From positions 868,001 to 932,000 of the forward strand of contig NZ_RJKQ01000001.1 of the NCBI RefSeq assembly GCF_003751845.1: DNA of 64,000 nt, written 5' to 3'. Numbering within the stretch: position 1 is the first letter of the stretch; each line of letters opens with the position of its first letter. Both the position numbers and the translations under genes were made by a program. The notes under the pieces were generated by a model. The model worked only from the letters and a program-made list of their open reading frames with translations. It was not told the DNA's origin and made no database searches. This stretch comes from Enterobacter sp. BIGb0383 (GTDB taxonomy: Bacteria; Pseudomonadota; Gammaproteobacteria; Enterobacterales; Enterobacteriaceae). Below are positions 49,337 to 63,250 of the stretch, one piece after another.

Positions 49337-50317
49337 TTAGCGACCGACTTTTAATAATAGCCAGATAAACACCGGTGCTCCCAGGGTAGCGGTCACCACC
49401 CCGATGGGCAACTCGGCCGAGGGAAGGACCAGCCGCGCTGCGATATCGGCCAGTAACAGCACGCTGCCACCGGCCAGCGCACAGGCCGGCAGCAGCACTT
49501 TATGATCGGTCAGGCCGCATAAACGCAGCATATGCGGCACCACCAGGCCAATAAAGCCAATCGCACCGGCCAGCGCCACGCTGACCCCGACCAGCCAGCC
49601 GGTGGCCAGCACCAGCAGGTTTCGCCACAGCCAAAGCGACAGGCCAAGCTGGTGGGCCGAAACTTCTCCCAGCGCCAGGATATTCAGCGGCTGCGCCTGA
49701 CGGCATACCCACAGCATCACCGGCACCACCGCCAGCATCAGCCAGCTTTGCTGCCAGTCGACGCCGCCGAAGCCGCCCATCATCCAGTACATCAGTTGGC
49801 GAAGATCAAAAGAGGTGGAGAAGTAGACCGCCCAGGTCATCAAGGCGCTACAGATAATCCCCAGCGCGACGCCGGCCAGCAGCAGACGGCTGGTAGAGAT
49901 ATGCCGACGGGCAAAATGGAGCAGGATTAACGTCACGACCAGCGCGCCAACGATCGCCGACAGGCCAAGCGCCCACAGCGGCAGCATGCCCTGCCCCAGA
50001 AGTACCGCGCCAATCAGCCCAACGCCTGCGCCGTTTGACACGCCAAGCAGGCCTGGCTCCGCCAGCGGGTTATCAAACAGCGCCTGCATAATGGTGCCCG
50101 CCAGCGCCAGCGCAGCCCCCACCAGCAGAACCGCCAGGGTGCGCGGCAGGCGGATCTGCCAGACAAAGAGTTCACCCCGTTCACTGAACCACGCCTGCGG
50201 GCCGATCCAGCTATCGCCTGCGCACAGGCTGATAACCAGAGAGAGCAGCAATAGCAGCAGCAGGCCGGTAAGCCAGCGTCGGCTATGCTGCTGCTGAAGT
50301 TGAGCGAATGGCGACAT
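49337..50317 (-). CDS. btuC: vitamin B12 ABC transporter permease BtuC
   Basis: FecCD-family permease of the cobalamin importer, 326 residues and about ten helices ([20 protein letters not shown]...[32 protein letters not shown]). ATG 50317 aligns residue by residue with the E. coli start, and GGATC lies just upstream; an ATG 9 bases earlier has no ribosome site. First gene of btuCED. Confidence 0.95.
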   Translation of the reverse strand: MSPFAQLQQQHSRRWLTGLLLLLLLSLVISLCAGDSWIGPQAWFSERGELFVWQIRLPRTLAVLLVGAALALAGTIMQALFDNPLAEPGLLGVSNGAGVGLIGAVLLGQGMLPLWALGLSAIVGALVVTLILLHFARRHISTSRLLLAGVALGIICSALMTWAVYFSTSFDLRQLMYWMMGGFGGVDWQQSWLMLAVVPVMLWVCRQAQPLNILALGEVSAHQLGLSLWLWRNLLVLATGWLVGVSVALAGAIGFIGLVVPHMLRLCGLTDHKVLLPACALAGGSVLLLADIAARLVLPSAELPIGVVTATLGAPVFIWLLLKVGR

Positions 50318-50380
50318 AAGATCCATCTGACAGTAATTCGATGTGTTTGATTTTACGGAGCTTACCGGGACCTGAAAAGA

Positions 50381-50406
50381 AAAAAGGCCGCAACAGCGGC
50401 CTTTTT
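50381..50406. terminator. bidirectional-looking terminator between ihfA and btuC
   Basis: AAAAAGGCCGC/GCGGCCTTTTT stem with loop AACA in the ihfA-btuC gap. On the minus strand it ends ihfA transcripts with a T run. Confidence 0.88.
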
Positions 50407-50418
50407 AGTTAGTCCAGA

Positions 50419-50718
50419 TTATTCAGCTTTGGGCGAAGCGTTTTCGACACGGCTTTTTAACTTCTGACCGGGTCTGAAGGTCACCACGCGCCGGGCTGTA
50501 ATGGGAATATCCTCGCCCGTTTTCGGGTTACGTCCCGGGCGTTGATTTTTATCACGCAAATCAAAATTACCAAAACCGGAGAGTTTAACCTGCTCACCGT
50601 TTTCCAGAGCGCGACGAACCTCTTCGAAAAACAGCTCTACCAGTTCTTTGGCATCCCGTTTGCTAAGCCCAAGCTTATCAAACAGATATTCGGACATTTC
50701 AGCTTTTGTAAGCGCCAT
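50419..50718 (-). CDS. ihfA: integration host factor subunit alpha
   Basis: DNA-bending nucleoid protein, heterodimer partner of IhfB. The 99 residues of the HU/IHF fold include the DNA-binding arm [23 protein letters not shown] with the intercalating Pro. It starts 4 bases after the pheT stop, as in the E. coli pheMST-ihfA operon. Confidence 0.98.
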   Translation of the reverse strand: MALTKAEMSEYLFDKLGLSKRDAKELVELFFEEVRRALENGEQVKLSGFGNFDLRDKNQRPGRNPKTGEDIPITARRVVTFRPGQKLKSRVENASPKAE

Positions 50719-50722
50719 AGGT

Positions 50723-54222
<3,500 letters not shown>

Positions 54223-54243
54223 TCACGCATCAGCCTCCTGGAA

Positions 54244-54288
54244 TCAGGTGCTAAAGTAAAAAAAGAAGCGGAAAATAGCAGCATTCAT
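54244..54288 (-). CDS. pheM: pheST operon leader peptide PheM
   Basis: The 14-residue frame reads [14 protein letters not shown], with five phenylalanines including three in a row, matching E. coli PheM. Stalling at Phe codons when charged tRNA-Phe is short lets transcription pass the attenuator before pheS. Confidence 0.95.
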
Positions 54289-54324
54289 GCTTGCGTTACC
54301 TTGTCTGGTGAGTGACAAAACGAA

Positions 54325-54347
54325 AAGAGGGAGCAACGCTCCCTCTT
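54325..54347 (-). terminator. terminator after rplT
   Basis: AAGAGGGAGC/GCTCCCTCTT stem with 3-base loop, followed on the minus strand by TTCGTTTTG. It separates rplT from pheM and probably ends part of the infC-rpmI-rplT transcripts. Confidence 0.82.
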
Positions 54348-54356
54348 CTCACTGGC

Positions 54357-54740
<384 letters not shown>

Positions 54741-54763
54741 TTAAAAAGTTTAAGGTTAACGAC

Positions 54764-54985
<222 letters not shown>

Positions 54986-55056
54986 TTAATAAACGAAACA
55001 AAGGCGAACAACACCCATAAAGCCCGAAGGCTTCACGGGAGTTGCTACTTGAAGGC

Positions 55057-55602
<546 letters not shown>

Positions 55603-57531
55603 TTATTCCTCCAGTTGTTGAAGACTGCGGCTACGGATCTCTTGTAGCAGCTTCTCAATCACTTCCTCTACGCCCATGCTCCCGAGGTCTTTACCGCGGC
55701 GGGTGCGAACGGCAACTTTGCCTGCTTCCACCTCTTTATCACCACAAACCAACATATAAGGGACACGACGTAAAGTGTGCTCGCGGATTTTAAAGCCAAT
55801 CTTCTCATTTCTCAAGTCTGCTTTTACACGAATGCCAGCATTTTGCAGTTTACGGGTCAATTCGTTAACGTAATCGGCCTGAGAATCGGTGATATTCATC
55901 ACCACGACCTGCACCGGCGCAATCCAGGTTGGGAAGAAACCGGCGAACTCTTCGGTCAGAATACCGATAAAGCGCTCCAGCGACCCGAGGATTGCACGGT
56001 GAATCATCACCGGCACCTGACGCTCGTTGCTTTCACCCACATAAGAGGCGTTTAAACGCTGCGGCAGAGAGAAGTCCAGCTGTACCGTTCCGCACTGCCA
56101 TGCACGATCGAGGCAGTCATACAGGGTAAATTCAATTTTCGGGCCGTAGAATGCGCCCTCACCCAGTTGATACTCAAACGGGATGTTGTTCTCTTCCAGC
56201 GCTACCGCCAGGTCAGCTTCCGCGCGATCCCACATCTCATCGCTGCCGATACGCTTTTCCGGACGGGTAGACAGTTTGACGACGATCTTCTCGAAGCCAA
56301 AAGTACTATACATATCATAGACCATACGGATACAGGCGTTAACCTCGTCACGCACCTGCTCGTCGGTACAGAAGATATGCGCGTCATCCTGAGTAAAGCC
56401 ACGTACGCGCATCAGACCGTGCAGCGCGCCCGAAGGCTCGTTGCGGTGGCAGCTGCCGAACTCGGCCATACGCAGGGGCAGATCGCGATAGGATTTCAGA
56501 CCCTGGTTGAAGATCTGCACGTGACCCGGGCAGTTCATCGGTTTGATGCAGTATTCACGGTTCTCAGAAGAGGTGGTGAACATCGCATCCTTGTAGTTGT
56601 CCCAGTGCCCGGTTTTTTCCCACAGCACGCGGTCCATCATGAACGGGCCTTTCACTTCCTGATACTGGTACTCTTTCAGCTTGGAACGCACGAAGGTTTC
56701 CAGCTCGCGGAAGATAGTCCAGCCGTCATTATGCCAGAAAACCATCCCCGGTGCTTCTTCCTGCATATGGTACAGGTCAAGCTGTTTGCCGATTTTACGG
56801 TGGTCACGCTTCGCCGCTTCTTCCAGACGCAGCAGATAGGCGTTAAGGGCTTTTTTATCCGCCCAGGCAGTACCGTAAATACGCTGCAGCATCTTATTGT
56901 TGCTGTCGCCACGCCAGTAGGCGCCGGCGATTTTCATCAGTTTGAAGTGATGGCAGAAACGCATATTCGGCACGTGCGGACCACGGCACATATCGACGTA
57001 TTCTTCATGATGATAAAGACCCGGCTTGTCATCATGGGCAATATTTTCGTCAAGAATAGAAACTTTATAGGTTTCACCGCGCTTCACGAAGGTTTCACGC
57101 GCTTCGTGCCAGCTCACTTTCTTCTTGATGACGTCGTAGTTGGTTTCGGCAAGCTCGTGCATACGTTTTTCGAGCGCGTCGATATCTTCCTGGGTCAGCG
57201 TGCGGTCAATGTCGATATCGTAGTAGAAGCCGTTATCGATAACCGGACCAATCGCCATTTTGGTGCCCGGCCACAGCTGTTTGATCGCATGACCTAACAG
57301 GTGCGCACAGGAGTGACGGATGATTTCCAGACCGTCGTCGTCTTTGGCGGTGATAATCGCCAGCTGCGCGTCGCTCTCGATAATATCGGAGGCGTCCACC
57401 AGCTCACCGTTTACACGGCCAGCGATACAGGCTTTCGCCAGACCCGGACCGATATCCAGCGCGACATCCATCGGGGAGACGGCGTGATCAAAATGGCGTT
57501 GGCTGCCATCAGGAAGAGTAATTACAGGCAT
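55603..57531 (-). CDS. thrS: threonyl-tRNA synthetase
   Basis: Class II synthetase of 642 residues: TGS domain (1-60), second additional/editing domain with [10 protein letters not shown] (about 72-81) and [11 protein letters not shown], catalytic core with [25 protein letters not shown], and a C-terminal anticodon-binding domain. Zn-ligand Cys is in [11 protein letters not shown]. Its mRNA leader carries the tRNA-like operator. Length equals E. coli ThrS. Confidence 0.98.
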   Translation of the reverse strand: MPVITLPDGSQRHFDHAVSPMDVALDIGPGLAKACIAGRVNGELVDASDIIESDAQLAIITAKDDDGLEIIRHSCAHLLGHAIKQLWPGTKMAIGPVIDNGFYYDIDIDRTLTQEDIDALEKRMHELAETNYDVIKKKVSWHEARETFVKRGETYKVSILDENIAHDDKPGLYHHEEYVDMCRGPHVPNMRFCHHFKLMKIAGAYWRGDSNNKMLQRIYGTAWADKKALNAYLLRLEEAAKRDHRKIGKQLDLYHMQEEAPGMVFWHNDGWTIFRELETFVRSKLKEYQYQEVKGPFMMDRVLWEKTGHWDNYKDAMFTTSSENREYCIKPMNCPGHVQIFNQGLKSYRDLPLRMAEFGSCHRNEPSGALHGLMRVRGFTQDDAHIFCTDEQVRDEVNACIRMVYDMYSTFGFEKIVVKLSTRPEKRIGSDEMWDRAEADLAVALEENNIPFEYQLGEGAFYGPKIEFTLYDCLDRAWQCGTVQLDFSLPQRLNASYVGESNERQVPVMIHRAILGSLERFIGILTEEFAGFFPTWIAPVQVVVMNITDSQADYVNELTRKLQNAGIRVKADLRNEKIGFKIREHTLRRVPYMLVCGDKEVEAGKVAVRTRRGKDLGSMGVEEVIEKLLQEIRSRSLQQLEE

Positions 57532-57550
57532 GAAATTTCCTTATTGCAGT

Positions 57551-57573
57551 GGTGCCCCACACGAAAGAGCACA
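57551..57573 (-). promoter_or_regulatory. thrS translational operator (tRNA-Thr-like hairpin)
   Basis: On the minus strand GTGCTCTTTCGTGTGGGGCAC precedes the ribosome site AAGGAA and the thrS ATG. It forms a stem whose loop shows CGT, mimicking the tRNA-Thr anticodon, as in the E. coli operator where ThrRS binds and blocks its own translation. Confidence 0.75.
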
Positions 57574-57797
57574 TACAAAATTAAAAAGTGTATTTATATC
57601 AACAGGCCAGAGGCGTTTATTTGCTTCACTCTGCAAACTCTGTACAGCAGGATGTACAACATCCTCTGTGTACCCACCCGGGCCTGGCAATAACGCCCGG
57701 TAATTCTACACGCCATTGCAGCCACATAAAAGGATGAAAAGAATCAGTGAGTTTCAGGCCTACTCCCCCGTAAGCGCGCCGAAGATAAAATTTGCGA

Positions 57798-57824
57798 TAA
57801 AGTTAACTGCTTCCCTGCCGATAC
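57798..57824 (+). promoter_or_regulatory. sigma-28 (FliA) promoter of the orphan flagellin gene
   Basis: TAAAGTTA (57798-57805), 11 bases, GCCGATAC (57817-57824): one mismatch in each half against TAAAGTTT-N11-GCCGATAA. It lies 37 bases before the start codon. Confidence 0.88.
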
Positions 57825-57861
57825 CCGATATTCCACATGGACAGAATGGCCTTGATCCCAG

Positions 57862-59307
57862 ATGCTAGCGATTAATCACAATGCCCTTGCCGGGACAGCC
57901 CTTAAGGCTGCAGGAAGCACTCGCTCGGCGCTTGAGCAATCTATCGAGCGTCTCTCTTCAGGCTTACGTATTAACAGTGCCAAAGATGATGCGGCAGGTC
58001 TCGGGATTACCAACCGCATGACGGCCAACATCAACGCCGATAGCGTGGTGTCACGCGGGCTGGATGACGCAATCAGCCTGGCGCAAACGGCGGAAGGCAG
58101 TCTGGGCAGCGTGAGTGAACTGCTTATTCGCGCCAAAAGCCTTGCCGTACAATCCGCCACCGATACGCTCTCTGAATCGGATCGCCGCAGCGTCGACGCC
58201 GAGTATCAGCATATCCTGGCGGCCATTATGGATATCTCAGAAGGCACCCAGATTTTCGGTCAATTTCCTCTGGCAACGAATAACCCGGTCCTGCCGCCGG
58301 TGAAGCTGGGCGATGTGGCCCCCATTAACGTGAAGTTCCCGATTCAGGGTAATAACTACTCCTTCAGCTCGGGGATTATTCCGCTGGCATACCTCCCTGC
58401 CGGGGGCCGCGATATCACTATCACCATCGATTCACTGGGGCTGGACGACGACCTGCAGATCTTTACCCGCGACGGTAAACATCTTGCGGGTACGCCGATA
58501 AACGGCAGCGATCCCGATTATACCTGGACCAGCAGGGGCATAACCGATAGTGCCAGAGCAAATGCCCGTTTGTTCAGCGAAGCCAACGGCTTTGCGCCCG
58601 GTGCAGCCTATGATGATACCGACCTGATTGAGGGCGGCGCGACGTGGGCGCTGAACGGCAGCGAAACGCTGAACTTTAACGGGATGACCATCACCTACAG
58701 CGGCGATGGCGATCGCTACGAAGAGGGACGCGCGTTTAACGATGGCAGCAATGGAAGCAACCGCCTTGAGCGCATTCGTATCGATAATGTGACCGAGGAT
58801 TTGATCGTGATGGTGGTCGGTAGCGGGTCATTTACCAGCAATCTGACCTGGGGGGATCTTCCTGCCCCGACAATTCAGCCGGACACGCCGCCCATACAGA
58901 GTAACCCTGTTGATATCATCACCCAGGCAAACTACGGTGAACCCGTACAGTCGGTGACCCTGGAGCCCACGCCGACGGATATCATCACCCTTGGCCTCAG
59001 TAACACCAGTATGCTGACGCAGAGCAGCGCCCGCACATCGCTCACGGCGCTGGATAACGCCCTGGAAACGGTGAGCGGCTACCGGTCGCAGTACGGTGCC
59101 TGGATCAATCGTTTTGAATCCGGAAAATCGACGCTGGCGCAGCAGAATCTTGCCAGTCAGGCGGCACGCAGTCGAATCAATGATGCAGATTACGCCCTTG
59201 AGGCCAGTCAGCAGATCAAAGCGCAAATTTTACAGCAAAGTCAGGTGGCGGTGCTTAAAGTCGCCCAGCAGATCCCGGAGACCGTACTGACCTTGTTACG
59301 TAACTAA
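57862..59307 (+). CDS. flagellin family protein with atypical central domain
   Basis: 481 residues. The N-terminal flagellin D0/D1 region (about 1-140) has SIERLSSGLRINSAKDDAAGLGI, and the C-terminal D1/D0 region (about 388-481) has SRINDADYALEASQQIKAQILQQS and ends VLTLLRN. Both ends are needed for export and filament assembly. In between (about 147-335) is a beta-rich, Asp/Gly-rich segment unlike the usual D2/D3 (ITITIDSLGLDDDLQIFTRDG, SETLNFNGMTITYSGDGDR), then a Pro-rich linker (PAPTIQPDTPPIQSNP). No HExxH motif is present. No other flagellar gene is nearby. The ribosome site is weak. Best read as a secondary filament protein. Confidence 0.88.
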   Translation: MLAINHNALAGTALKAAGSTRSALEQSIERLSSGLRINSAKDDAAGLGITNRMTANINADSVVSRGLDDAISLAQTAEGSLGSVSELLIRAKSLAVQSATDTLSESDRRSVDAEYQHILAAIMDISEGTQIFGQFPLATNNPVLPPVKLGDVAPINVKFPIQGNNYSFSSGIIPLAYLPAGGRDITITIDSLGLDDDLQIFTRDGKHLAGTPINGSDPDYTWTSRGITDSARANARLFSEANGFAPGAAYDDTDLIEGGATWALNGSETLNFNGMTITYSGDGDRYEEGRAFNDGSNGSNRLERIRIDNVTEDLIVMVVGSGSFTSNLTWGDLPAPTIQPDTPPIQSNPVDIITQANYGEPVQSVTLEPTPTDIITLGLSNTSMLTQSSARTSLTALDNALETVSGYRSQYGAWINRFESGKSTLAQQNLASQAARSRINDADYALEASQQIKAQILQQSQVAVLKVAQQIPETVLTLLRN

Positions 59308-59414
59308 TTGCACTTCAGGGGGATTTATTTTCGGCGAAATAAAACCGCACGTTTTGCAAATACATGCAGCACGCAATAATAAAAAAACAATTCTTCAGAC
59401 AGATTTACAAATAT

Positions 59415-59446
59415 AAAAAAACCGGTACAACACAACCCGGTTTTTA
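59415..59446. terminator. bidirectional terminator downstream of flagellin
   Basis: AAAAAACCGG and CCGGTTTTT arms with a 12-base loop lie between the flagellin gene and the convergent small gene; A/T runs on both sides suit either direction. It is about 110 bases past the flagellin stop. Confidence 0.72.
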
Positions 59447-59485
59447 TTCACACAATAATTATCAAGCGTTTAAGTATTGAAACTA

Positions 59486-59707
59486 TCAATACCATTCGCC
59501 GGCAACCAGAGTGTGTACGTTAAACGCGTCATCCGTAGAGCGACCGGTGGACTGCGCGCCAGGCGCGATGTTAGACCCGGCTTCGACGGTCGTTACGTGG
59601 CTGGCCGTGGATTGATTGATAGTATTGCTTGCAGGTGTAGCAGCAAAGACGCCGAAGGACAGAGCCGACAGGACGACCGCCGCGGTAGCGATTTTAATAT
59701 TTTTCAT
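59486..59707 (-). CDS. small secreted protein of unknown function
   Basis: 73 residues: a signal peptide (MKNIKIATAAVVLSALSFGVFAA) of the style seen in BhsA/McbA (DUF1471) proteins, then a short polar Ser/Thr/Asn-rich mature part ending LVAGEWY. The mature part does not look like a full DUF1471 domain. A GAG ribosome-like site precedes the ATG. Convergent with the flagellin gene. Function unknown. Confidence 0.65.
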   Translation of the reverse strand: MKNIKIATAAVVLSALSFGVFAATPASNTINQSTASHVTTVEAGSNIAPGAQSTGRSTDDAFNVHTLVAGEWY

Positions 59708-59892
59708 GATGTTTTACTCATACTGGATTAAATCATTCAAACCGAAAGCAATATAAATTGCCGTACAACAATTGTAGATCCAGCTCACACTTATGCATAG
59801 TCAATTTATTTATCAAATCGTGTCAAATATATTGAACCTGAAACAAGTCAGCGGAATTATGGAGAAAAATAGGAGGGGAAACGCATTTTTCG

Positions 59893-59925
59893 CAAAAAAG
59901 AAACAGGCCGGTATAAACCGGCCTG
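59893..59925 (-). terminator. ydiY terminator
   Basis: CAGGCCGGT/ACCGGCCTG stem with 4-base loop, followed on the minus strand by TTTCTTTTTT. Confidence 0.9.
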
Positions 59926-59931
59926 CGGGAA

Positions 59932-60690
59932 TTACATTTTGTAGCCGAGGGAAATACTGGTGCGGCGGTCGGTATGCGAAGGTGCCGATGCCGGTGGCTC
60001 AGAGTTCCAGGTCAGGTTGTACGCCACTTTCAGACCGAAGTGATCGTTGATCGCCACTTCAAGCGCGGTTTCTGAGTTGAAGGTGGTGTCATCGGAACCA
60101 AAGACGGATACGCCCTGCGTAAATTTGGTCGTATCGGTCATCTGCCAGGCATAGGCACCGGAAGCGTAACCCAGGATCTGGGTATTGGTATCGCCATCGG
60201 TGTATTCGTCGTAACGAACGCCCGGACCGAATTCAAAACGCAGGCTGTGTACCGGACCGTTCAGGAACTGACGACCGTAACCGACGGTCCCCACGTCACG
60301 CTGATGGTAACCGTTGTAGCGGTCGGTTAACCAGCTGGCCTGGCCAAACAGGTAATTCATATCGGTCAGGTTGTAACGCGTACGCCCACCCACCGAGTAT
60401 TTTTCCGAAGAACGCTCATCGTTAGAGGAGGTATTGCTTGCGGTGCCCCACAGTGACCAGGCGGTGGTGTTACCGTACCAGGTCAGGGTGCTGTCAGCCG
60501 TTAAAGAGGAACTTTTTGTGTTGCCCGACTGGGCCAGGTAACCGCCGTTTACATTACCTTCAAACGGATGTTTCGCGGTTGATGGATCGTCCATGACAGT
60601 AAAAACGTTGTTATCAGCGGCCGCGTTCATTGACGCAAACATGCCCCCCGCCAGCATCATCGCTGCGGGTACTGTCTTCAAAAGCTTCAT
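59932..60690 (-). CDS. ydiY: DUF481 outer-membrane-type protein YdiY
   Basis: 252 residues with a signal peptide (MKLLKTVPAAMMLAGGMFASMNAAA) and a DUF481 beta-barrel-like body (GYLAQSGNTKSSSLTADSTLTWYG, VKVAYNLTWNSEPP-type end). Matches E. coli YdiY, an acid-inducible protein of unknown function. ATG 60690 is the start of the signal peptide; a longer frame to 60756 is not supported. Confidence 0.9.
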   Translation of the reverse strand: MKLLKTVPAAMMLAGGMFASMNAAADNNVFTVMDDPSTAKHPFEGNVNGGYLAQSGNTKSSSLTADSTLTWYGNTTAWSLWGTASNTSSNDERSSEKYSVGGRTRYNLTDMNYLFGQASWLTDRYNGYHQRDVGTVGYGRQFLNGPVHSLRFEFGPGVRYDEYTDGDTNTQILGYASGAYAWQMTDTTKFTQGVSVFGSDDTTFNSETALEVAINDHFGLKVAYNLTWNSEPPASAPSHTDRRTSISLGYKM

Positions 60691-61001
60691 TTTATTCAGA
60701 GTCCGTACAACAAAAAAAGAGACCATCACGGTCCCGGAAACTTTCATGAGGATCAATGAGGAACGTTCCAGAGAAAGGTAACAAATTATAAAAAGAGCTT
60801 ATAAACATAGCAATGAATTCTTATCTAATTTTTTGAATCGGAACGATCCCAAAACCGGCTTTCATTCAAAGCCTTAGCATCACCAGGGAAAAATTAAATA
60901 ATTGAAAATATTGCTGATGGTGACTTTATTTATCGGCAGCGGACTGCCAGGCTTTTAAGCACAACGGCAATGATGCTGGAAAAATCAACAACGAGGTGAT
61001 C
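60691..61001. other. ydiY/ydiZ intergenic region lacking pfkB
   Basis: 310 AT-rich bases with no gene. In E. coli K-12 pfkB sits between ydiY and ydiZ; here it is absent without trace. The ydiY promoter must lie here, but I cannot choose its hexamers. Confidence 0.6.
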
Positions 61002-61304
61002 ATGAGCAACGGCGATATTACACGCTATGTTATCGAAGTCGACTTTCAGGAAAACTCGTTAACCGATATTAACGAACTGAATAACCATCTTACCCGGGCG
61101 GCTTTTACGCTCACCCTGAGCGATGACGAAGGCAAAGTGCACGAGCTCGGCACCAATACTTTCGGCCTGGTTTCTGCCCAGACGCAGGAGCAGGTTGAAG
61201 AACTGGCCGCCGGACTGGCGGAAAGTGCGCTGGGTGAGAGGCCCACCGTGACGGTCACCACCTTTGAAGCCTGGCTTGACGCGCAGCGCAAGGCGCAGCA
61301 ATAA
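61002..61304 (+). CDS. ydiZ: conserved small protein YdiZ
   Basis: 100-residue cytoplasmic protein of unknown function with the core INELNNHLTRAAFTLTLSDDEGKVHELGTNTFGLVSAQ. I place it as YdiZ by sequence resemblance and by its place before yniA. ATG 61002 has GAGGTGAT directly upstream; a GTG two codons earlier is less likely. Confidence 0.82.
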   Translation: MSNGDITRYVIEVDFQENSLTDINELNNHLTRAAFTLTLSDDEGKVHELGTNTFGLVSAQTQEQVEELAAGLAESALGERPTVTVTTFEAWLDAQRKAQQ

Positions 61305-61397
61305 GGCGTTATGCTTCACAGTTGTGCGTCACCGCCTGTTATTTCACCGTATTCTTGCGTTAACCTTATGATCCGGTAGAAAACTGAGGGAATCATC

Positions 61398-62258
61398 ATG
61401 TGGCAAGCGATCGGTCGTCTGTTAAATGAGCAGCTCGGTGAAGGTGAAATTGAGCTACGTAATGAGCTACCGGGCGGTGAAATACACGCCGCGTGGCATC
61501 TGCGCTACGCGGGTCGCGATTTTTTTGTGAAGTGCGATGAACGCGAACTGCTGCCGATATTTACCGCCGAGGCCGATCAGCTCGAACTGCTGTCGCGCAG
61601 CAATACCGTCAGCGTGCCGCACGTATGGGCGCTGGGCAGCGATCGCGACTACAGCTTCCTGGTGATGGATTATCTCCCTCCCCGACCGCTGGATGCCCAC
61701 AACGCGTTTCTGCTGGGCCAGCAGTTGGCCAGGCTGCATGAATGGTGTGACCAGCCGCAGTTTGGTCTCGATTTTGACAACGACCTCTCCACGACGCCGC
61801 AGCCCAATGCCTGGCAACGGCGGTGGGCCACGTTTTTTGCCGAGCAGCGCATCGGCTGGCAGCTGGAGCTGGCGGCAGAAAGAGGGCTGGAGTTCGGCAA
61901 TATCGACGCCATCGTCGAGCATATTCAGCAGCGGCTGGCCTCGCATCAGCCCCAGCCTTCCCTGCTTCACGGCGATCTCTGGTCAGACAATTGCGCGCTG
62001 GGGCCAGACGGCCCCTATATCTTCGATCCTGCCTGCTACTGGGGAGATCGCGAATGTGACCTGGCGATGCTGCCGCTTCATCCGGATAAACCGCCGCAGA
62101 TTTACGATGGCTATCAATCCGTATCGCCGCTGCCGTCGGGCTTCCTTGAGCGTCAGCCTGTTTATCAGCTCTATACGCTGTTCAATCGGGCGATTTTGTT
62201 CGGGGGACAACATCTGGTCAGAGCGCAGAAAGCGCTGGAGAAGGTGCTGGCGGCATAG
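61398..62258 (+). CDS. yniA: fructosamine kinase family protein YniA
   Basis: Cytosolic kinase of the fructosamine-3-kinase/APH superfamily, 286 residues; phosphorylates ketosamines so that glycated proteins can be repaired. The kinase motifs are LLHGDLWSDN (catalytic Asp) and IFDPACYWGDRECDLAML (metal-binding Asp). Start has a GAGGG site upstream. Its stop codon lies inside a hairpin shared with tonB. Confidence 0.93.
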   Translation: MWQAIGRLLNEQLGEGEIELRNELPGGEIHAAWHLRYAGRDFFVKCDERELLPIFTAEADQLELLSRSNTVSVPHVWALGSDRDYSFLVMDYLPPRPLDAHNAFLLGQQLARLHEWCDQPQFGLDFDNDLSTTPQPNAWQRRWATFFAEQRIGWQLELAAERGLEFGNIDAIVEHIQQRLASHQPQPSLLHGDLWSDNCALGPDGPYIFDPACYWGDRECDLAMLPLHPDKPPQIYDGYQSVSPLPSGFLERQPVYQLYTLFNRAILFGGQHLVRAQKALEKVLAA

Positions 62259-62276
62259 CCCCCGAAGGGGCTATGC
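62253..62276. terminator. hairpin between convergent yniA and tonB
   Basis: GCATAGCCCC/GGGGCTATGC, 10 bp with CGAA tetraloop, containing the yniA stop codon. No T tract on either side. Confidence 0.6.
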
Positions 62277-62295
62277 GTGCACGATAAGGCGGGCG

Positions 62296-63012
62296 TTATT
62301 CCATTCGCGCCCCGCCGTCCAGGCGGAAGACAATATTCACGATCATGCCGTTGCCCGGCTTGCCCGATTCATAACGCCATTTACGCATGGCGGCTTTCAC
62401 TTCACGCTCAAACATATTGCTCGGCTGCGCGGAAAGCACTTCCACGTTTTCCACCCGACCGTCTGCCGTCACGTCAAATTTCACCCGCACGCGCCCTTCG
62501 ATACGCAGCGCCTGAGCGCGCGCCGGATACTGCGGCTGGTTACGGCTTAACGCACGCGGCCCGGCCGGCACGTTAGCCACCGGCTGAGTGCTCGCCGACG
62601 GCGGCGTATTTGACGGTTTGACCGGCGCGGTGCTGGTCACCGGGGCAGTACGCGGCTCCGCCGGAGGCACGTCGCGCTTCGGCTGTTCCACCTTTTTCAC
62701 CGGTTTCGGCTTCGGTTTTGGCTTGGGTTTCGGCTTCTCGATAACCACCGGTGCCTCTTTCGGCGGTTCCGGAATCGGTTCTGGCTCGGGCTCGGGTTCT
62801 GGCTCAGGCTCCACGACCGGCTGAGGCGCAGGCTGAGGAGGTTCCAGCACCTCAGGCGCCACCATCGTTATCGAAATCGGCTGGGAGGGGGCAGGCTGTT
62901 CAACAGTCTGATAGACAGAGGTATATAACAGACCCGCCACCACCGCACCGTGGATCAGTACGGAAAGGAGCGTCGTCGGCCACGGAAAGCGGCGGGGAAA
63001 ATCCAGAGTCAT
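62296..63012 (-). CDS. tonB: energy transducer TonB
   Basis: Couples the ExbB-ExbD proton motor to outer-membrane receptors such as HmuR and BtuB. The product is 238 residues. An N-terminal signal anchor (LSVLIHGAVVAGLLYTSVYQ) carries the essential His, followed by a Pro-rich periplasmic spacer with EP repeats (about 65-80) and KP repeats (about 93-105), and a C-terminal TonB domain (SRNQPQYPARAQALRIEG...). ATG 63012 (MTLDFPRRF) matches the E. coli start; an ATG at 63045 is in frame. A Fur-like box lies upstream. Confidence 0.96.
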   Translation of the reverse strand: MTLDFPRRFPWPTTLLSVLIHGAVVAGLLYTSVYQTVEQPAPSQPISITMVAPEVLEPPQPAPQPVVEPEPEPEPEPEPIPEPPKEAPVVIEKPKPKPKPKPKPVKKVEQPKRDVPPAEPRTAPVTSTAPVKPSNTPPSASTQPVANVPAGPRALSRNQPQYPARAQALRIEGRVRVKFDVTADGRVENVEVLSAQPSNMFEREVKAAMRKWRYESGKPGNGMIVNIVFRLDGGARME

Positions 63013-63065
63013 GGAAGCACTATTTGGCATCGCAGCATCGGCCATACATTTTCTACGTCTATGTC

Positions 63066-63084
63066 TAATTGAGAATCATTTGCG
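63066..63084 (-). promoter_or_regulatory. Fur-like box upstream of tonB
   Basis: On the minus strand GCAAATGATTCTCAATTA resembles the Fur consensus core AATGATTCTCATT and lies 54-72 bases before the tonB start. Fur repression of tonB is known in E. coli. Confidence 0.6.
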
Positions 63085-63250
63085 ATGAGTGTATCACCAT
63101 GCGTCGCCCAGGAAAATACTTTGATGCCCACTGGCCTAAAACCGGATACCGCAGCCGCTGACTTTTCCATCAGCACAGGTCATCTTTACATTGCAGTCCC
63201 TGTGGCTTTCACATACCGTAAACCACAGATTATCGATAAGGAGCTGTCCC

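Noticed and set aside
57862-59307. Flagellinolysin (flagellin with inserted metalloprotease)
   Set aside because: The central domain has no HExxH zinc motif.
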